Shown here: piece by piece, positions 13,137-13,184 of the stretch
How positions within the stretch are numbered: position 1 is the stretch's first letter
Layout: each line of letters begins with the position of its first letter
Origin: JBHHYN01 sp046757565
GTDB taxonomy: Bacteria > Pseudomonadota > Gammaproteobacteria > Eutrophobiales > Eutrophobiaceae
DNA: 13,184 nt
Reading direction: 5' to 3'
Assembly: GCA_046757565.1 (NCBI GenBank)
Contig: JBHHYN010000079.1
Coordinates: 1-13,184, forward strand
The notes under the pieces: generated by a model
Seen by the model: the letters and a program-made list of their open reading frames with translations, nothing else
What the model was told of the DNA's origin: nothing
Database searches by the model: none
Program-made: the position numbers and the translations under genes

Positions 13137-13184
13137 GGGTCTTCAGCAGAATCTGTGGGTTGATATATAAACAGTAGCCCGTCA
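13137..13184 (+). mobile_element. Terminus of an insertion sequence, right copy (inverted relative to the left copy)
   Basis: Starts GGGTCTTCAG and is the exact reverse complement of 5-52 over all 48 bases up to the window end. Its tip faces inward and follows GTTTTTTC, six T at 13130-13135. The left copy likewise sits beside a T-tract (56-61 region). The transposase would be outside the window to the right. Confidence 0.7.

Noticed and set aside
1..13184. Terminal inverted repeats as ends of a linear plasmid or phage
   Set aside because: The gene content is metabolic and stress-related, with no replication, packaging or terminal-protein gene. IS ends explain the repeats more simply.

Overview
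The window looks like accessory DNA from a Gram-negative bacterium, most likely a gammaproteobacterium. It carries a lipid A phosphoethanolamine transferase of the EptA type, a DegP/DegQ-type periplasmic protease with a signal peptide, and a Pseudomonas-like galBCD set for aromatic-acid catabolism. I cannot name the genus. No rRNA, tRNA, CRISPR array, phage gene or complete transposase is present.

Both ends carry the same 48-bp sequence in inverted orientation (5-52 and 13137-13184). It looks like the terminus of an insertion sequence, possibly of the ISL3 family. The unique ~13.1 kb therefore lies between two inward-facing copies of one IS. It may be the cargo of a composite transposon, or simply a contig broken at two IS copies.

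Region 1 (53-4261) is a catabolic block. galC and galB on the minus strand overlap by ATGA. They diverge across a 372-bp control region from galD, which is followed by a LysR regulator with two DNA-binding domains. Together the enzymes isomerise, hydrate and cleave 4-oxalomesaconate to pyruvate and oxaloacetate, the lower gallate/4,5-protocatechuate pathway. The ring-cleaving dioxygenase is not in the window. The left IS end touches the galC stop codon.

Region 2 (4333-6510) holds small redox and detoxification genes: a peroxiredoxin-like protein (plus strand), then a VOC-family protein and an aldo/keto reductase forming a minus-strand operon.

Region 3 (6693-8639) has eptA (minus strand). Just upstream lies a 5'-truncated relic of a malic enzyme gene (plus strand), which records a rearrangement.

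Region 4 (8658-10516) has a TetR regulator with a cysteine where NemR has its redox-sensing one, co-oriented with an AhpD-like CxxC peroxidase-type gene. A near-perfect palindromic operator sits directly upstream of tetR. Divergent from it is a small split-barrel flavin/F420-type oxidoreductase.

Region 5 (10543-13136) is a protein quality-control pair: a Do-family protease gene followed by a membrane-anchored small heat-shock protein. A very long GC-rich hairpin lies between them.

The common theme after the gal block is redox/electrophile stress and envelope stress.
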